Shown here: in pieces, positions 26,101 through 35,077 of the stretch | Position numbering within the stretch: the first letter of the stretch is position 1 | How the letters are laid out: every line of letters begins with the position of its first letter | From: Thermohalobacter berrensis | GTDB taxonomy: Bacteria > Bacillota > Clostridia > Tissierellales > Thermohalobacteraceae | Direction: 5' to 3' | DNA length: 64,000 nucleotides | Assembly: GCF_003609645.1 (NCBI RefSeq) | Contig: NZ_MCIB01000005.1 | Location: 1-64,000, forward strand | Program-made: the position numbers and the translations under genes | Notes under the pieces: model-generated | Database searches by the model: none | Told to the model about the DNA's origin: nothing | The model's input: the letters and a program-made list of their open reading frames with translations, nothing else

Positions 26101-29100
26101 GTAATATCTAAAGAGGAAATTCACTTCTATTTTTACGTTGATGATTTAGCACCAGATGGATACTATGATATTACAGTAGTTAATCCAGATACTAAAAGTT
26201 TTACAGTTGAAGATGGATTTAAGTTTTATAGATCACCTGGAAGTAAACCAGAGATTCAAAGTATTGAACCAGACCAAGGTTCTGTAGATGGTGGTTACTT
26301 TATAGAGATTAAAGGAGAAAACTTTAAGGGAGACGGAGATTCAAAGATTAAGGTTTATATAGGAAGTGTTAAGGTAGATAATGAAGATATTGAGTTAAGT
26401 CCAGACAATAAAGTTATAAAGGTAAAGGTCCCAGCCTATCCTGGAGATATAAGGGAAGAGTTGGGAGTAGATAGAAAAACTGTACCAGTTGTGGTTGTAA
26501 ACTATGATGGAGGTAGTGACTATTTAGAAGAAGGTTTTACCTATATTACACCAACTAGTTATCCTTACATAGAAAGGTTAAGCCAATCTGAAGGTAAGGC
26601 AGCTGGTGGTGACTATATACAAATATTTGGTAGGGACTTTAGATTTTATGAACCATATGCAGATACAAATGGAAATGCTAAATGGGATATAGGTGAAGAC
26701 TTTACAGACCTAAATGGTAATGGACAATTCGATAATATAATTTCTATAGGTACAGTTGAAAATCTAAGTGAGGATGATAAGAATATACTACCTAAGGTAT
26801 ATTTTGGAGATACTCAAACAGAGATAATTGATTATGCAGATGGATATCTTTTAATAGAAACTCCCCCTGGAGAAGAGGGAAATGTAGATGTATATATTGT
26901 AAATAATGACCATGGTATTTCAAATACTGTACAATTCACATATAGATTTACTAATCCTCAAATTACTGATGTAGTTCCAAATGAAGGATCAATATTAGGT
27001 GGAGATATTATTAACATACATGGTGATGAGTTTGTAGAAAGTAATATAGAGGTTTTAACTGAAGATGAAAATGGAAATGACATAGTTGAACAAAAAACAA
27101 TGATGCTTGTACGATTTGCAGACATAGAAGAGGATACAAACCTTGAAGATGAAACTTCAGGAACTATAATAAGTGGTAAAACTAATGTAGAATTACCAGG
27201 TGGACTTAATGTAGACTATGATGCTGTTAATGACACTCTTACAGTAGAAATTGAAGAGGGAGATAACTTATATACTAAAACCTATACAGGATATGATGAT
27301 ACAGAAAAATTTATTGATGTAAGTAAATTAAAGGATACTGAAGATTCTTCATATTACGATAAACATGAGTATATCCGTGTTAAAGTTGAAGATAGAAGAT
27401 TAATAGTTGAAAGGGGTTACTCACCCCATGCAATAATCGAATATGAAGGGAAATTACAAGTTGAAATACCTTCATATCACAGTGTTAAAACAGTACCATT
27501 AGTAATAATTAATCCTGATGGACAGCAGGCAGAGGATGAATTTATTTATAAGAGCCCAGATAGTGAGCCATTTATTGAAGATATAACACCTAGAACTGAA
27601 GACCCTATAACTGACGATTCCGGAGAAACTTATTATGCTGTTGAGTCTGTTGTAGATGGTGGCTTGGTTTTTACAATAGAGGGTGGAGACTTTAGAAAAG
27701 GTGTTAAAGTAATGGTTGGAACACAGGAAGCAGAAATATTAAGTAAAAGCTATAATGATGATGAATTAATTGTTAGGGCTCCTGAGGGACGAGAAGAAGA
27801 TATAGATAAAAAGTTTCGTATTATAGTTATAAATGAAGATGGAGGGACTATAGATTCAACAGAAGTCTCAGGATTAAGCTATCCAATATATTATATCTAT
27901 AGGGCAAAACAAACTAACCCAATTATAGAATCTATAACTCCAAACGAGGGAAGTGTATCAGGTGGAGACAGAATTATTATTACTGGTGAAGACTTTAGAG
28001 CATATCCCGATGAAATAGAGGTAAGGATTGGAACTGAAAAAGCAGATATTGACTTTGATGAATCAAGATATGATAAGCTTGTAGTTATCACACCACCTAG
28101 TGACATGTTAGGACCTGTAGATGTTATGGTAAAAAATACAAAGGAGCTAGGAGAAGCAGTACTTAAAAATGGCTTTACCTATTATTCTGACCCAGAAATA
28201 GATAATATATCACCTGATGAAGTAAGCACTAAAGGTGGAGAAAGGGTAACAATAACAGGTGATATGTTTATGGAAGGACTTAGGGTATTTATTGACGATG
28301 AATTGGTTGATGTAACATTTATTGATGAAAACACTATAGAAATAATTACACCTGAAGGAGAAGTGGGAGATAAAGTAGTAAGGATAGAAAATCCAGATGG
28401 AGGTATAGCTACTGGAAACATTAAATATATACTTCCTATACCAGATAAACCAACAGGCTTTAGGGCATATCCTGGACATGAGAGATCTGTTGTACTTAAG
28501 TGGGATGAAGTACCTGAAGCTGAAAGGTATAAGATATACGGGAGAGAAAAGGGCGAAGATGACTATAAGTTTATTGCAGAAACAGATAAGTTAGAATATC
28601 ATCTAAAGGATTTAAAGGAAGATACAAGATACTACTTTAGATTATGGGCAGTTAATGACTATGGTGAGTCACCTGATTATGATTATGAAGCTGTTACTAC
28701 TCTAGAGGAAGACGAAGATGAAGGTGATGATAAATACGAAGAATATAAAGAAGAAATAGATGAAACAGTAATTAAATATACTATAAACGGAGCAGTAATA
28801 GATCTACCTTCAGAATATAGATATAATGAGTATAATATAAACCTATCAGACTTAGGCAATAGGAATATTAATAAGATTCAAATCAATATACCTATTAAGG
28901 CTATTGACGAAGCTAAAGGGTCAGTTAATTTTAAAGATAAAAATGTTAGACTTTATGTTTCACTATACAGTTTAAAGCTTGGTATTCTAAAGTTCCATAT
29001 AAATGATAAAGAAGATGCAAATGTAATTGTAGAAATAACTAAATTAAGCAATAGAGAAAAGGATAGAATTACTAAAAACCTTACTAGAAAAGAAAAGGTA

Positions 29101-29379
29101 ATATCAGAGGCCTATAGTATTAACTTTAGCCTTCAAGATGGAAGAGAGAGGATAAACTTAGAAACAATTGAAACAGCAACATTTGGAATTATGATAGATA
29201 AAGATGAAGTTAATGATGATAGTATTTATTTAGGAAAGTACAACCCAGAAAAAAATAGAATAGAAAAATATGATTACTCAGTTTCTTCAGACTTTGACTA
29301 TGACAGAAGAGAGTTTATACATCTAGTATATGGTGAGATAGATGGAAATGGAAAATTTATAGTTATATATAATAAGTAG
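23182..29379 (+). CDS. Giant secreted multi-IPT/TIG-domain surface protein with Fn3 domain
   Basis: 2065 residues with a signal peptide (about 1-33). I count roughly eleven IPT/TIG-like immunoglobulin folds, each opening with a P(N/D)EGSxxGGxxIxIxGxxF-type motif, near residues 266, 372, 532, 690, 776, 1030, 1134, 1265, 1470, 1587 and 1677. A fibronectin type III domain follows (about 1754-1840), then an acidic linker and a C-terminal domain (about 1860-2065). No SLH or sortase signal is seen, so attachment is unclear; it may ride on the SLH proteins encoded next. The repeat near 1134 carries a DTNGNAKWD/DLNGNGQFD calcium-loop-like insertion. Probably an adhesin or S-layer-associated fibre. 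Confidence 0.85.
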   Translation: MKFSIKKIVSYIIVFMMIFNLFPWQNIDISLALDVGDAELGKIVVGRTYDEELNFDTMYVELHRDDTDTGDISDVSVLYKTGEGDFEELSNKVIAMEYYVKYELTQEELANYGGSLMINGKEITANFSGVPTVNQLKRTINEDIDEDETTLNTTEYYFEITDGNNLSNLFQDDGEGFHYTVLFEKYGAGVDIEGEDPSIIVEHTNNTFKLENPPRPGDYGSYNLVFQKTNESSGQDPIVEVRHTYVKAFSFVKNLDITNLKMYPNIGTRGDTVSFTGNGLQSDYEVYFLKELDGTDTYNENNKAQFVNFVNNDDGTSTLIVEVPQSLELTEYFVIITDTQNGEIIGEYTVEDKYIVIDSQKKASILSVTPISGPDTGQSVVIEGKNISTLNFYDLQLADGYSDYSYTIDRSDPNYLVIKYHAPGDENNTEIWEYKGENYSIEKRIWVNIGQLQDFEDDPEFSDNLDRLFVNVKLDEVITEETLKDVIVGTETKFINSSGEDDYSFFEDAKPVDGQKYTFEPSKKQPTITEIVPDKVQVENGQIKQDTLFAIYGEDFTIYRNTDESGNVVISYPIVKIYDDASLELEINPNEGTVRDKNGNIVLDSDGAPVQPEMIILEGDNILDGSYGNQIGSKIIVTIPQGVIVSGPGPKDVEVINPIKNSTSPGLSSREDDIIQFTEPLESPVISSVEPSVITVDGGEEIEIIGSNFQEGVKVYIDGNEIPNIERQGDGKSITFTAPPNREAITQLQVINPDGGMAVHEFIYVKTYTDPQITSISPDEGMLETLVMAKGNNFLKPDPTATHTTELGMYRLIGSRILVDGKEVNEYNKENGKIKLQYYKPETGNEILKINSNETLQVADYYYSVLLQEYDSINDELIDNFYTLDIRPNGTIILSDGVDDEYTLIATSSEIKAVKNGGTETYTLIVDESNQDYSEIQFKDSSDTIVKRLRLRTPYKIETDENGNSRITGNRVRVISKEEIHFYFYVDDLAPDGYYDITVVNPDTKSFTVEDGFKFYRSPGSKPEIQSIEPDQGSVDGGYFIEIKGENFKGDGDSKIKVYIGSVKVDNEDIELSPDNKVIKVKVPAYPGDIREELGVDRKTVPVVVVNYDGGSDYLEEGFTYITPTSYPYIERLSQSEGKAAGGDYIQIFGRDFRFYEPYADTNGNAKWDIGEDFTDLNGNGQFDNIISIGTVENLSEDDKNILPKVYFGDTQTEIIDYADGYLLIETPPGEEGNVDVYIVNNDHGISNTVQFTYRFTNPQITDVVPNEGSILGGDIINIHGDEFVESNIEVLTEDENGNDIVEQKTMMLVRFADIEEDTNLEDETSGTIISGKTNVELPGGLNVDYDAVNDTLTVEIEEGDNLYTKTYTGYDDTEKFIDVSKLKDTEDSSYYDKHEYIRVKVEDRRLIVERGYSPHAIIEYEGKLQVEIPSYHSVKTVPLVIINPDGQQAEDEFIYKSPDSEPFIEDITPRTEDPITDDSGETYYAVESVVDGGLVFTIEGGDFRKGVKVMVGTQEAEILSKSYNDDELIVRAPEGREEDIDKKFRIIVINEDGGTIDSTEVSGLSYPIYYIYRAKQTNPIIESITPNEGSVSGGDRIIITGEDFRAYPDEIEVRIGTEKADIDFDESRYDKLVVITPPSDMLGPVDVMVKNTKELGEAVLKNGFTYYSDPEIDNISPDEVSTKGGERVTITGDMFMEGLRVFIDDELVDVTFIDENTIEIITPEGEVGDKVVRIENPDGGIATGNIKYILPIPDKPTGFRAYPGHERSVVLKWDEVPEAERYKIYGREKGEDDYKFIAETDKLEYHLKDLKEDTRYYFRLWAVNDYGESPDYDYEAVTTLEEDEDEGDDKYEEYKEEIDETVIKYTINGAVIDLPSEYRYNEYNINLSDLGNRNINKIQINIPIKAIDEAKGSVNFKDKNVRLYVSLYSLKLGILKFHINDKEDANVIVEITKLSNREKDRITKNLTRKEKVISEAYSINFSLQDGRERINLETIETATFGIMIDKDEVNDDSIYLGKYNPEKNRIEKYDYSVSSDFDYDRREFIHLVYGEIDGNGKFIVIYNK

Positions 29380-29381
29380 AA

Positions 29382-29405
29382 AAACGGGGAAATTTTTCCC
29401 CGTTT
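29382..29405 (+). terminator. Hairpin after the TIG protein gene
   Basis: AAACGGGGAAA/TTTCCCCGTTT stem immediately after the stop, without a strong T run. It may be a partial terminator before the next gene. Confidence 0.6.
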
Positions 29406-29450
29406 CACTTAGAGTAATTTAATGCCTTAGGCTAAAAGGAAGGTGTCCAG

Positions 29451-32135
29451 ATGAAAAAAATAATATCTACAGTTCTTGCTATAACCTTAATATTTACAAT
29501 AGTACCTTTAAGCTATAGTATAAGCCTTAATGATGAAAACACCTATGAAGGAATATCAACATATAAAGCACTCTATAATAACATAAACTTCCAAGATATA
29601 GATGAGCACTGGGCAAAGGACTCTATATATAGAATGAGTAGTTTTTCTATAATAAAGGGTATGGGAAATAGTAGGTTTAACCCTGGTGACTATCTTACTA
29701 GAGAAGAGGCTATAGCACTTTTAGTAAGACTTATTGGACTAGAGGATGAAGCCCAAAGGCTTGGAGAGGAATCTATAAATAACCTAGATACAGGTGGATA
29801 TACAATACTTACACCTGGCGACTACTGGGCTAGGGGTTATATAGAAGCTGCCATAAACAATAACATTATTACAGATGAAGAGGTAGATAAAATAACTACA
29901 TTAACAGATGAAGAGGAAAATAACACTGAGATAGAGATAGAAGAAAGAATCATAGACTATGAAATAGACCCAAACCTTACTGATGAACAGCTTACAAACA
30001 TTGAAGACCAATTAAGGGAAAGGGTAGAAAATAGGTATACATGGAAGGAACCAGTAGATAGAGAACAGGTTGCAGTGTGGGTAGCAAGGGTTTTAGATTT
30101 AGAGCCTGTCTATGGACAAGCCCAGCAAAAAATATATAACCTAAATGATTGGGAAGAAATAAATACATTAAATTTACCTATAATTGAAGCACTCCTGCAA
30201 CAGGGAATAATGCAAGGGGATGATAATGGATATTTTAGACCAAAATCTAGCCTAACTAGGGCAGAAATGGCAAAGTTATTAGACAATATATATGAGGATT
30301 TCCTTATAGAGAGAGGATATAGTATAAAATCAGGTATTGTAGAAAGAATAGATACTATTTTCCAGTCTGAAGAAAACACAAATTTAATTAAGAAGATAAT
30401 TAGGACTAACAATGATGATAATACCCTTTCGTATCTGGTATTTCAAGACGCATCAGATGATACGAAAGATAAAGGGTTTATAGTATACAAAAACGGAAAA
30501 CTAACCTTTCCAGATGATATTAAAGAGTATGATTATATAAAGTACTATATAAATCAAAATGGAGAAATAGTATTTGCAGAGGTTTTAAACAATAGATCCT
30601 TTGAGATAGAAGGCTTTATAGAAGAAATAGATGCTGATAAAAACACTATTACAATTAAAAACTATGATGATCAAATATTTAATTTTGAGATTGTTCCTGG
30701 AGCTAATGTTAGAATTAATAACCAAGGGGCAAAACTAAAGGATTTACTTTATGGGCAAGAGGTTACAATCAGAGTTAGTAATGGAAAGGTAACAGATATT
30801 GTAGGATATTTAGATACAGGAGAAGAAGGATATATACATCCTGGAGAAAGGATACATATAGGAAAGGTACTTTATGTTGATACAGAAGATAATGAAATAA
30901 CTTTAATGGAAGATAATCAAGAATTAGATTTTACCATAGAACCCTTCACATCAGTATATAAAGATGGAGTTAATGTAGGTATAGGAGGAGTAAAGGAAGG
31001 AGATATAGTAAGATTAGAGTTTGATGAATACAGAGGCAACAGACCAACTAAGGTATATATATCACAACCAGATAGACAGATTAAGAATCTTTATAAGGCT
31101 ACCTTAAGCTACTTTAACCCTAACAGAAATGAACTAATATTAAAGGATATAAAGTACTATGACCATACAGAATGGAAAGATAAAGGAGAGAATATGAGGC
31201 TTTCACTAGGGTATAATACTGAGATTTATGCTGATGGTATGAAGGTATCTAATAAAAACTTATCAAACCACTTAGGTAAAGAGGTATATATAGCAACTAG
31301 GGATAACTATGGTAAGGAAGAGGCAATGAAGGTTGTTATGAAAAATGGTTATGAAAGAAAATACTATAACACCCTTCAAGATATAGCCTTTGGTGATAGA
31401 AGGCTTAAAGTAGATTATAACGAGGTTTATTTTGATTATAACAGTACTATTATTGTTAAAGACGGAAAACTAGTACACCCGTATAACCTAAGGGAAGATG
31501 ATGAAATATTTGTTGTATCATATGGTAAAGACAATTATACCGCTGCATTTATATCTATAGAAGATATTCAGCCTACTGAGTTAACTGTATATAGGGGTAG
31601 AATAGATGAAATAACACAATATGGATTAGAAATGGATAATTATGATATCCTTGAAGGAACTGAATGGGATTACTCATCTAAGCAAATACCTTTTAATATT
31701 AGTGAAGATACAGAAATAATCGATACAAGGGGCCAAGAGGTTAACAAGGTTACAGTTGATGAGTTTACCAACAGTAGATTCTTAAAGGACGATGATAAAA
31801 GTAATTACTATAAAGAATATGCCTATGCTATTGCCTATGATGATATGATCCTTGCATTAAATATTATAGATAATGATGATGAGGCTCAAGTATTAACAAC
31901 AGGCATAGTAAAGGAAATTGACAGGACAAACTATACCTTAACTATTGAAGATGTGAAGGATTGGAGTAGCTTTAATAACAAATGGAATATAAATAGTTCA
32001 GATATTAACATAAATGTATCTGAAGCACTATTTATTAAGAATAACAAAACAGTAAGTATAAACGATATTCAGGAAAACGACAGCCTATATATACTAAGGG
32101 AAAATAGTAAAGGGTATGTTATTGTAGTGAGGTAG
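29451..32135 (+). CDS. SLH-domain surface protein with repeated beta-barrel modules
   Basis: 894 residues: signal peptide (1-24), then three SLH segments (about 50-100, 115-215 and 230-285). The second is interrupted by an acidic insertion around residues 140-190. The rest is a series of about 70-90-residue beta modules (for example IEGFIEEIDADKNTITIKNYDDQ and IGKVLYVDTEDNEITLMEDN) that also occur in the S-layer protein at 38983. AAGGAAGG precedes the ATG. It directly follows the TIG-protein gene in the same direction and may help display it. Confidence 0.85.
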   Translation: MKKIISTVLAITLIFTIVPLSYSISLNDENTYEGISTYKALYNNINFQDIDEHWAKDSIYRMSSFSIIKGMGNSRFNPGDYLTREEAIALLVRLIGLEDEAQRLGEESINNLDTGGYTILTPGDYWARGYIEAAINNNIITDEEVDKITTLTDEEENNTEIEIEERIIDYEIDPNLTDEQLTNIEDQLRERVENRYTWKEPVDREQVAVWVARVLDLEPVYGQAQQKIYNLNDWEEINTLNLPIIEALLQQGIMQGDDNGYFRPKSSLTRAEMAKLLDNIYEDFLIERGYSIKSGIVERIDTIFQSEENTNLIKKIIRTNNDDNTLSYLVFQDASDDTKDKGFIVYKNGKLTFPDDIKEYDYIKYYINQNGEIVFAEVLNNRSFEIEGFIEEIDADKNTITIKNYDDQIFNFEIVPGANVRINNQGAKLKDLLYGQEVTIRVSNGKVTDIVGYLDTGEEGYIHPGERIHIGKVLYVDTEDNEITLMEDNQELDFTIEPFTSVYKDGVNVGIGGVKEGDIVRLEFDEYRGNRPTKVYISQPDRQIKNLYKATLSYFNPNRNELILKDIKYYDHTEWKDKGENMRLSLGYNTEIYADGMKVSNKNLSNHLGKEVYIATRDNYGKEEAMKVVMKNGYERKYYNTLQDIAFGDRRLKVDYNEVYFDYNSTIIVKDGKLVHPYNLREDDEIFVVSYGKDNYTAAFISIEDIQPTELTVYRGRIDEITQYGLEMDNYDILEGTEWDYSSKQIPFNISEDTEIIDTRGQEVNKVTVDEFTNSRFLKDDDKSNYYKEYAYAIAYDDMILALNIIDNDDEAQVLTTGIVKEIDRTNYTLTIEDVKDWSSFNNKWNINSSDININVSEALFIKNNKTVSINDIQENDSLYILRENSKGYVIVVR

Positions 32136-32722
32136 TACAATTAAAAGAAATTGAGAATTAGAAAATACAGTTGTCAGCTCTTAGTTCTTAGATCTTAGCA
32201 AAAAAGTTTATCGTTGTTCAGGGACGCCCACGTCCCTCAACAACGCTATCCAACCACTAACCACTAATAACCAAAAACTTTTTTTCTAGTAACGGTCCAC
32301 GAAGTCTTACTTCTAAGGTTAAGTAACGGACCTCAACGTTCTAACATCCTAGGTCAAGTAACGGACCGTAAAGGATGTCTATCAGGTCAAGTAACGGACA
32401 TCATAGGCTAGACATCTCTGACTAAGTAACGGACCACAAAGGCTAGACCCATGAGTAAAGTAACGGTCATCGTAGGCTAGACATCCTTGGCAAAGTAACG
32501 GACAACAGAGGCTATCTTCTTAGGTCAAAGTAACGGTCCCCGGAGGCTAGACATCTCTGACTAAGTAACGGACCTCAACGCATCACTACTGAGGTTAAGT
32601 AACGGACATCTAGGACTTATCTTCTCAAGCATAGTAACGGTCCTCAAAGCATTACTACCTAGGTCAAATAACGGATATCTTCTCTGGTCTAAGAGTAACT
32701 AAAAAACACTGGAGGTTTTGAC
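32136..32722 (+). repeat. Composite repeat with an array of 11-13 GTAACGG units (array B)
   Basis: Modules in order: a hairpin remnant (32165-32205), a GGGACGCCC/ACGTCCC palindrome flanked by GTTGTT/AACAAC (32213-32243), the CCAACCACTAACC module (32250-32280), then units starting at 32289, 32323, 32358, 32391, 32426, 32460, 32495, 32530, 32565, 32599 and 32634, with degenerate ones near 32668 and 32694. The array ends within 30 nt of the next start codon. No gene seen. Confidence 0.9.
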
Positions 32723-34213
32723 ATGCATAAGGTAATAACCCTACTTATAGCAATTACATTATTACTTCAACCATTATTTATATATGCACAGATAAATAAT
32801 GCAGGGTTTGAAGGTGGAATACACAAAAACGAGATGGATAACAAAGATACTAAAAAATATAAAGAGGTAATATTCTTAACAGGAGAGCCTATATTATTAG
32901 AAGGAACTGTTGAAATGGATATAGATGATGATACCCTTGAATATGAATATGAGCTAACTAATAGTGATGGAACAGTAACCCTTGAAAGGGAGATAGAATT
33001 AGAGAGAATAATTGAAGAGGATTCTAAACAAAGACAGGTAGTTGAAGTAAACAATATAACAGACTATGATGAAGAAATTACTATAACTGATGGTGATGAA
33101 GAAACAATATATACCCTTGTTGACTATCAATTCCATAATTCCACAATAGATGATAAACAGCCAGTTATTGATTTTTACAAAGGTGACTGGCTAGGAACAA
33201 AAACATACTCAATAAATGAAAATGAAGGACAGGTTACAGTAGAAATAACAGGTAACATATATGGCTATGGTCAATATTGGGGAGCTACAGAAACCCAAAA
33301 AATACATAAAGATATAAACTATAGCTTTGATACAGATGATAGTTCTATTGAATGGTATGGTTATGCAGATATAGATGTATCCTTTAACAGAACAAAGGAG
33401 ATGGAATATTTTAAAAATCTCCCTTATCAGACAAGCTTTCGAGATGGATATACCCTTACAGAACAAGAAGAAACAATAATGAAATACTCATATAACCTTC
33501 CAGTTATAAACAATGGAGAAGTAGAGGAACAAATTAGAAATCAGGGAGAAGGAGTAGAAAGGTTTGAAACCCTACCTACTAGAAAAAAACTGTATATACC
33601 TAGATATCAAGATATAAAAGGACATTGGGCAGAATGGGATATAAAGCGTTTAGCAGGTCTTAAAGTAGTAGATGGAAGTGTAAAATTCTATGGGCCAGGA
33701 CTTCACACAAAGAGAATAGATTTTGCTAAATGGATAGTAAAGGCAATGAATTTAATTGAAGAAGAACAGGTTGAAAGGTCATATGTAAAACCAGAGGCTA
33801 AGCCAGAGTTTTTTAAAGATATACCAAGGGAACACCCAGACTATGACTATATAAGGGCAATAAAGGAAAAGGGTATAATGAACGGAGTCGGTGATAATAA
33901 GTTTTTACCTGAGGGAAATCTTACAAGGGCTCAAGCAATCACTATAGTAATTAGAACATTAGGACTTGAAAGATTAGCACCAAATCTTCCTTTTAATACT
34001 AGGTTTAAAGATGACCAAGATATACCACTATGGGCTAAAAAGGCAATTTATGTTGCAGACCAAATAGGCTTAGCAGAAGGGACACCAGAAGGATATATAT
34101 ATCCTAATGAATATATGACAAAGGCAGAGGCTGCAGCCTTTTTAAATAGATTCATAACCTACCTTCAAGAAAACCTAAAGAAGGATTATAGGGAAAACAT
34201 TCTAAATTTTTAA
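32723..34213 (+). CDS. SLH-domain surface protein (C-terminal SLH)
   Basis: 496 residues: signal peptide (1-22); an acidic N-terminal beta-rich region (about 40-270) that I do not recognise, rich in Asp/Glu/Thr and with a YGYGQYWGATETQKIHKDINYSF stretch, quoted here only in part as YGYGQYWG; then three SLH segments at the C-terminus (about 294-345, 368-420 and 425-485: IKGHWAEWDI, HPDYDYIRAIKEKGIMNG, IPLWAKKAIYVADQIG). TGGAGG precedes the ATG by 7 nt. It is insulated on both sides by GTAACGG arrays, so it is probably transcribed alone. Confidence 0.82.
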   Translation: MHKVITLLIAITLLLQPLFIYAQINNAGFEGGIHKNEMDNKDTKKYKEVIFLTGEPILLEGTVEMDIDDDTLEYEYELTNSDGTVTLEREIELERIIEEDSKQRQVVEVNNITDYDEEITITDGDEETIYTLVDYQFHNSTIDDKQPVIDFYKGDWLGTKTYSINENEGQVTVEITGNIYGYGQYWGATETQKIHKDINYSFDTDDSSIEWYGYADIDVSFNRTKEMEYFKNLPYQTSFRDGYTLTEQEETIMKYSYNLPVINNGEVEEQIRNQGEGVERFETLPTRKKLYIPRYQDIKGHWAEWDIKRLAGLKVVDGSVKFYGPGLHTKRIDFAKWIVKAMNLIEEEQVERSYVKPEAKPEFFKDIPREHPDYDYIRAIKEKGIMNGVGDNKFLPEGNLTRAQAITIVIRTLGLERLAPNLPFNTRFKDDQDIPLWAKKAIYVADQIGLAEGTPEGYIYPNEYMTKAEAAAFLNRFITYLQENLKKDYRENILNF

Positions 34214-35077
34214 TTTTAATTAAAAATTTAGAATGGAAAATTGAAAATGTAAAATTTAAAATTAGTGAAACGGGGGACAGATCTACCGTTAAACGAAGTG
34301 AAACAGGAGACCTGTCCCCAAGCTTTTAAAAGCAATTGACAATGGACAATTTACAATTGACAATTAAAAGAAAAAAACTAAAAAAAGACCGCATAGCGTT
34401 ACTTACTAGGTTAAATAACAGACCATAAAGTCTAACATCTATGATCAAGTAACGGACACCGAAGGCTAGACATCTCTGACTTAGTAACGGACATCGAAGC
34501 ATAACTTCTTAGGTTTAAGTAACGGACATCAATGTTTTAACATCTTAGGCTAAGTAACAGTCCTCGAAGTTCGGCTTCTTTGGTCAAGTAACGGACAACG
34601 GAGCCTTACTTCTTAGGCATAGTAACGGACCACAGAGTCTCACTACTTAGGCTAAGTAACGGTCATCGTAGATTCTCTTCTAAGGCACAGTAACGGACAT
34701 CATGGGCTTGACCTCATTGACAAAGTAACGGACCTCAACGTTCTAACATCCTAGGTCAAGTAACGGACCATAAAGCATTACTTCATAGGAATAGTAACGG
34801 ACAACAGAGGCTAGACATCATCGGTCAAGTAACGGACAACAAAGCATTACTTCTTAGGCAAAGTAACGGTCCTCGTAGGCTAGACGTCTCTGGCAAAGTA
34901 ACGGACACCGGAGGCTAGACATCTCTGACTTAGTAACGGACATCGAAGCATAACTTCTTAGGTCTAAGTAACGGACCTCAACGCCTTACTCCCTAGGTCA
35001 AGTAACGGTCCTCATAGGCTAGACGGCTTTGGCAAAGTAACGATTAACTTCTTCGGCATAGAAAGGAGCTGAAATTA
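34214..35077 (+). repeat. Largest GTAACGG array, 18-19 units (array C)
   Basis: After a GGGGACAG/CTGTCCCC palindrome (34272-34319) and an AATTGACAATT stretch, units start at 34449, 34484, 34519, 34554, 34588, 34622, 34656, 34690, 34725, 34760, 34794, 34829, 34863, 34898, 34933, 34968, 35002 and 35037, with a degenerate one near 34414. Spacing is strictly 34 or 35 nt. The block 34449-34518 is duplicated at 34898-34967 with two mismatches in 70. The array runs to 40 nt before the ctpA start. No gene seen. Confidence 0.92.

Noticed and set aside
34410-35060. CRISPR array
   Set aside because: The conserved part is only about 7-10 nt, the intervening sequences are degenerate copies of two types rather than unique spacers, and there are no cas genes nearby.
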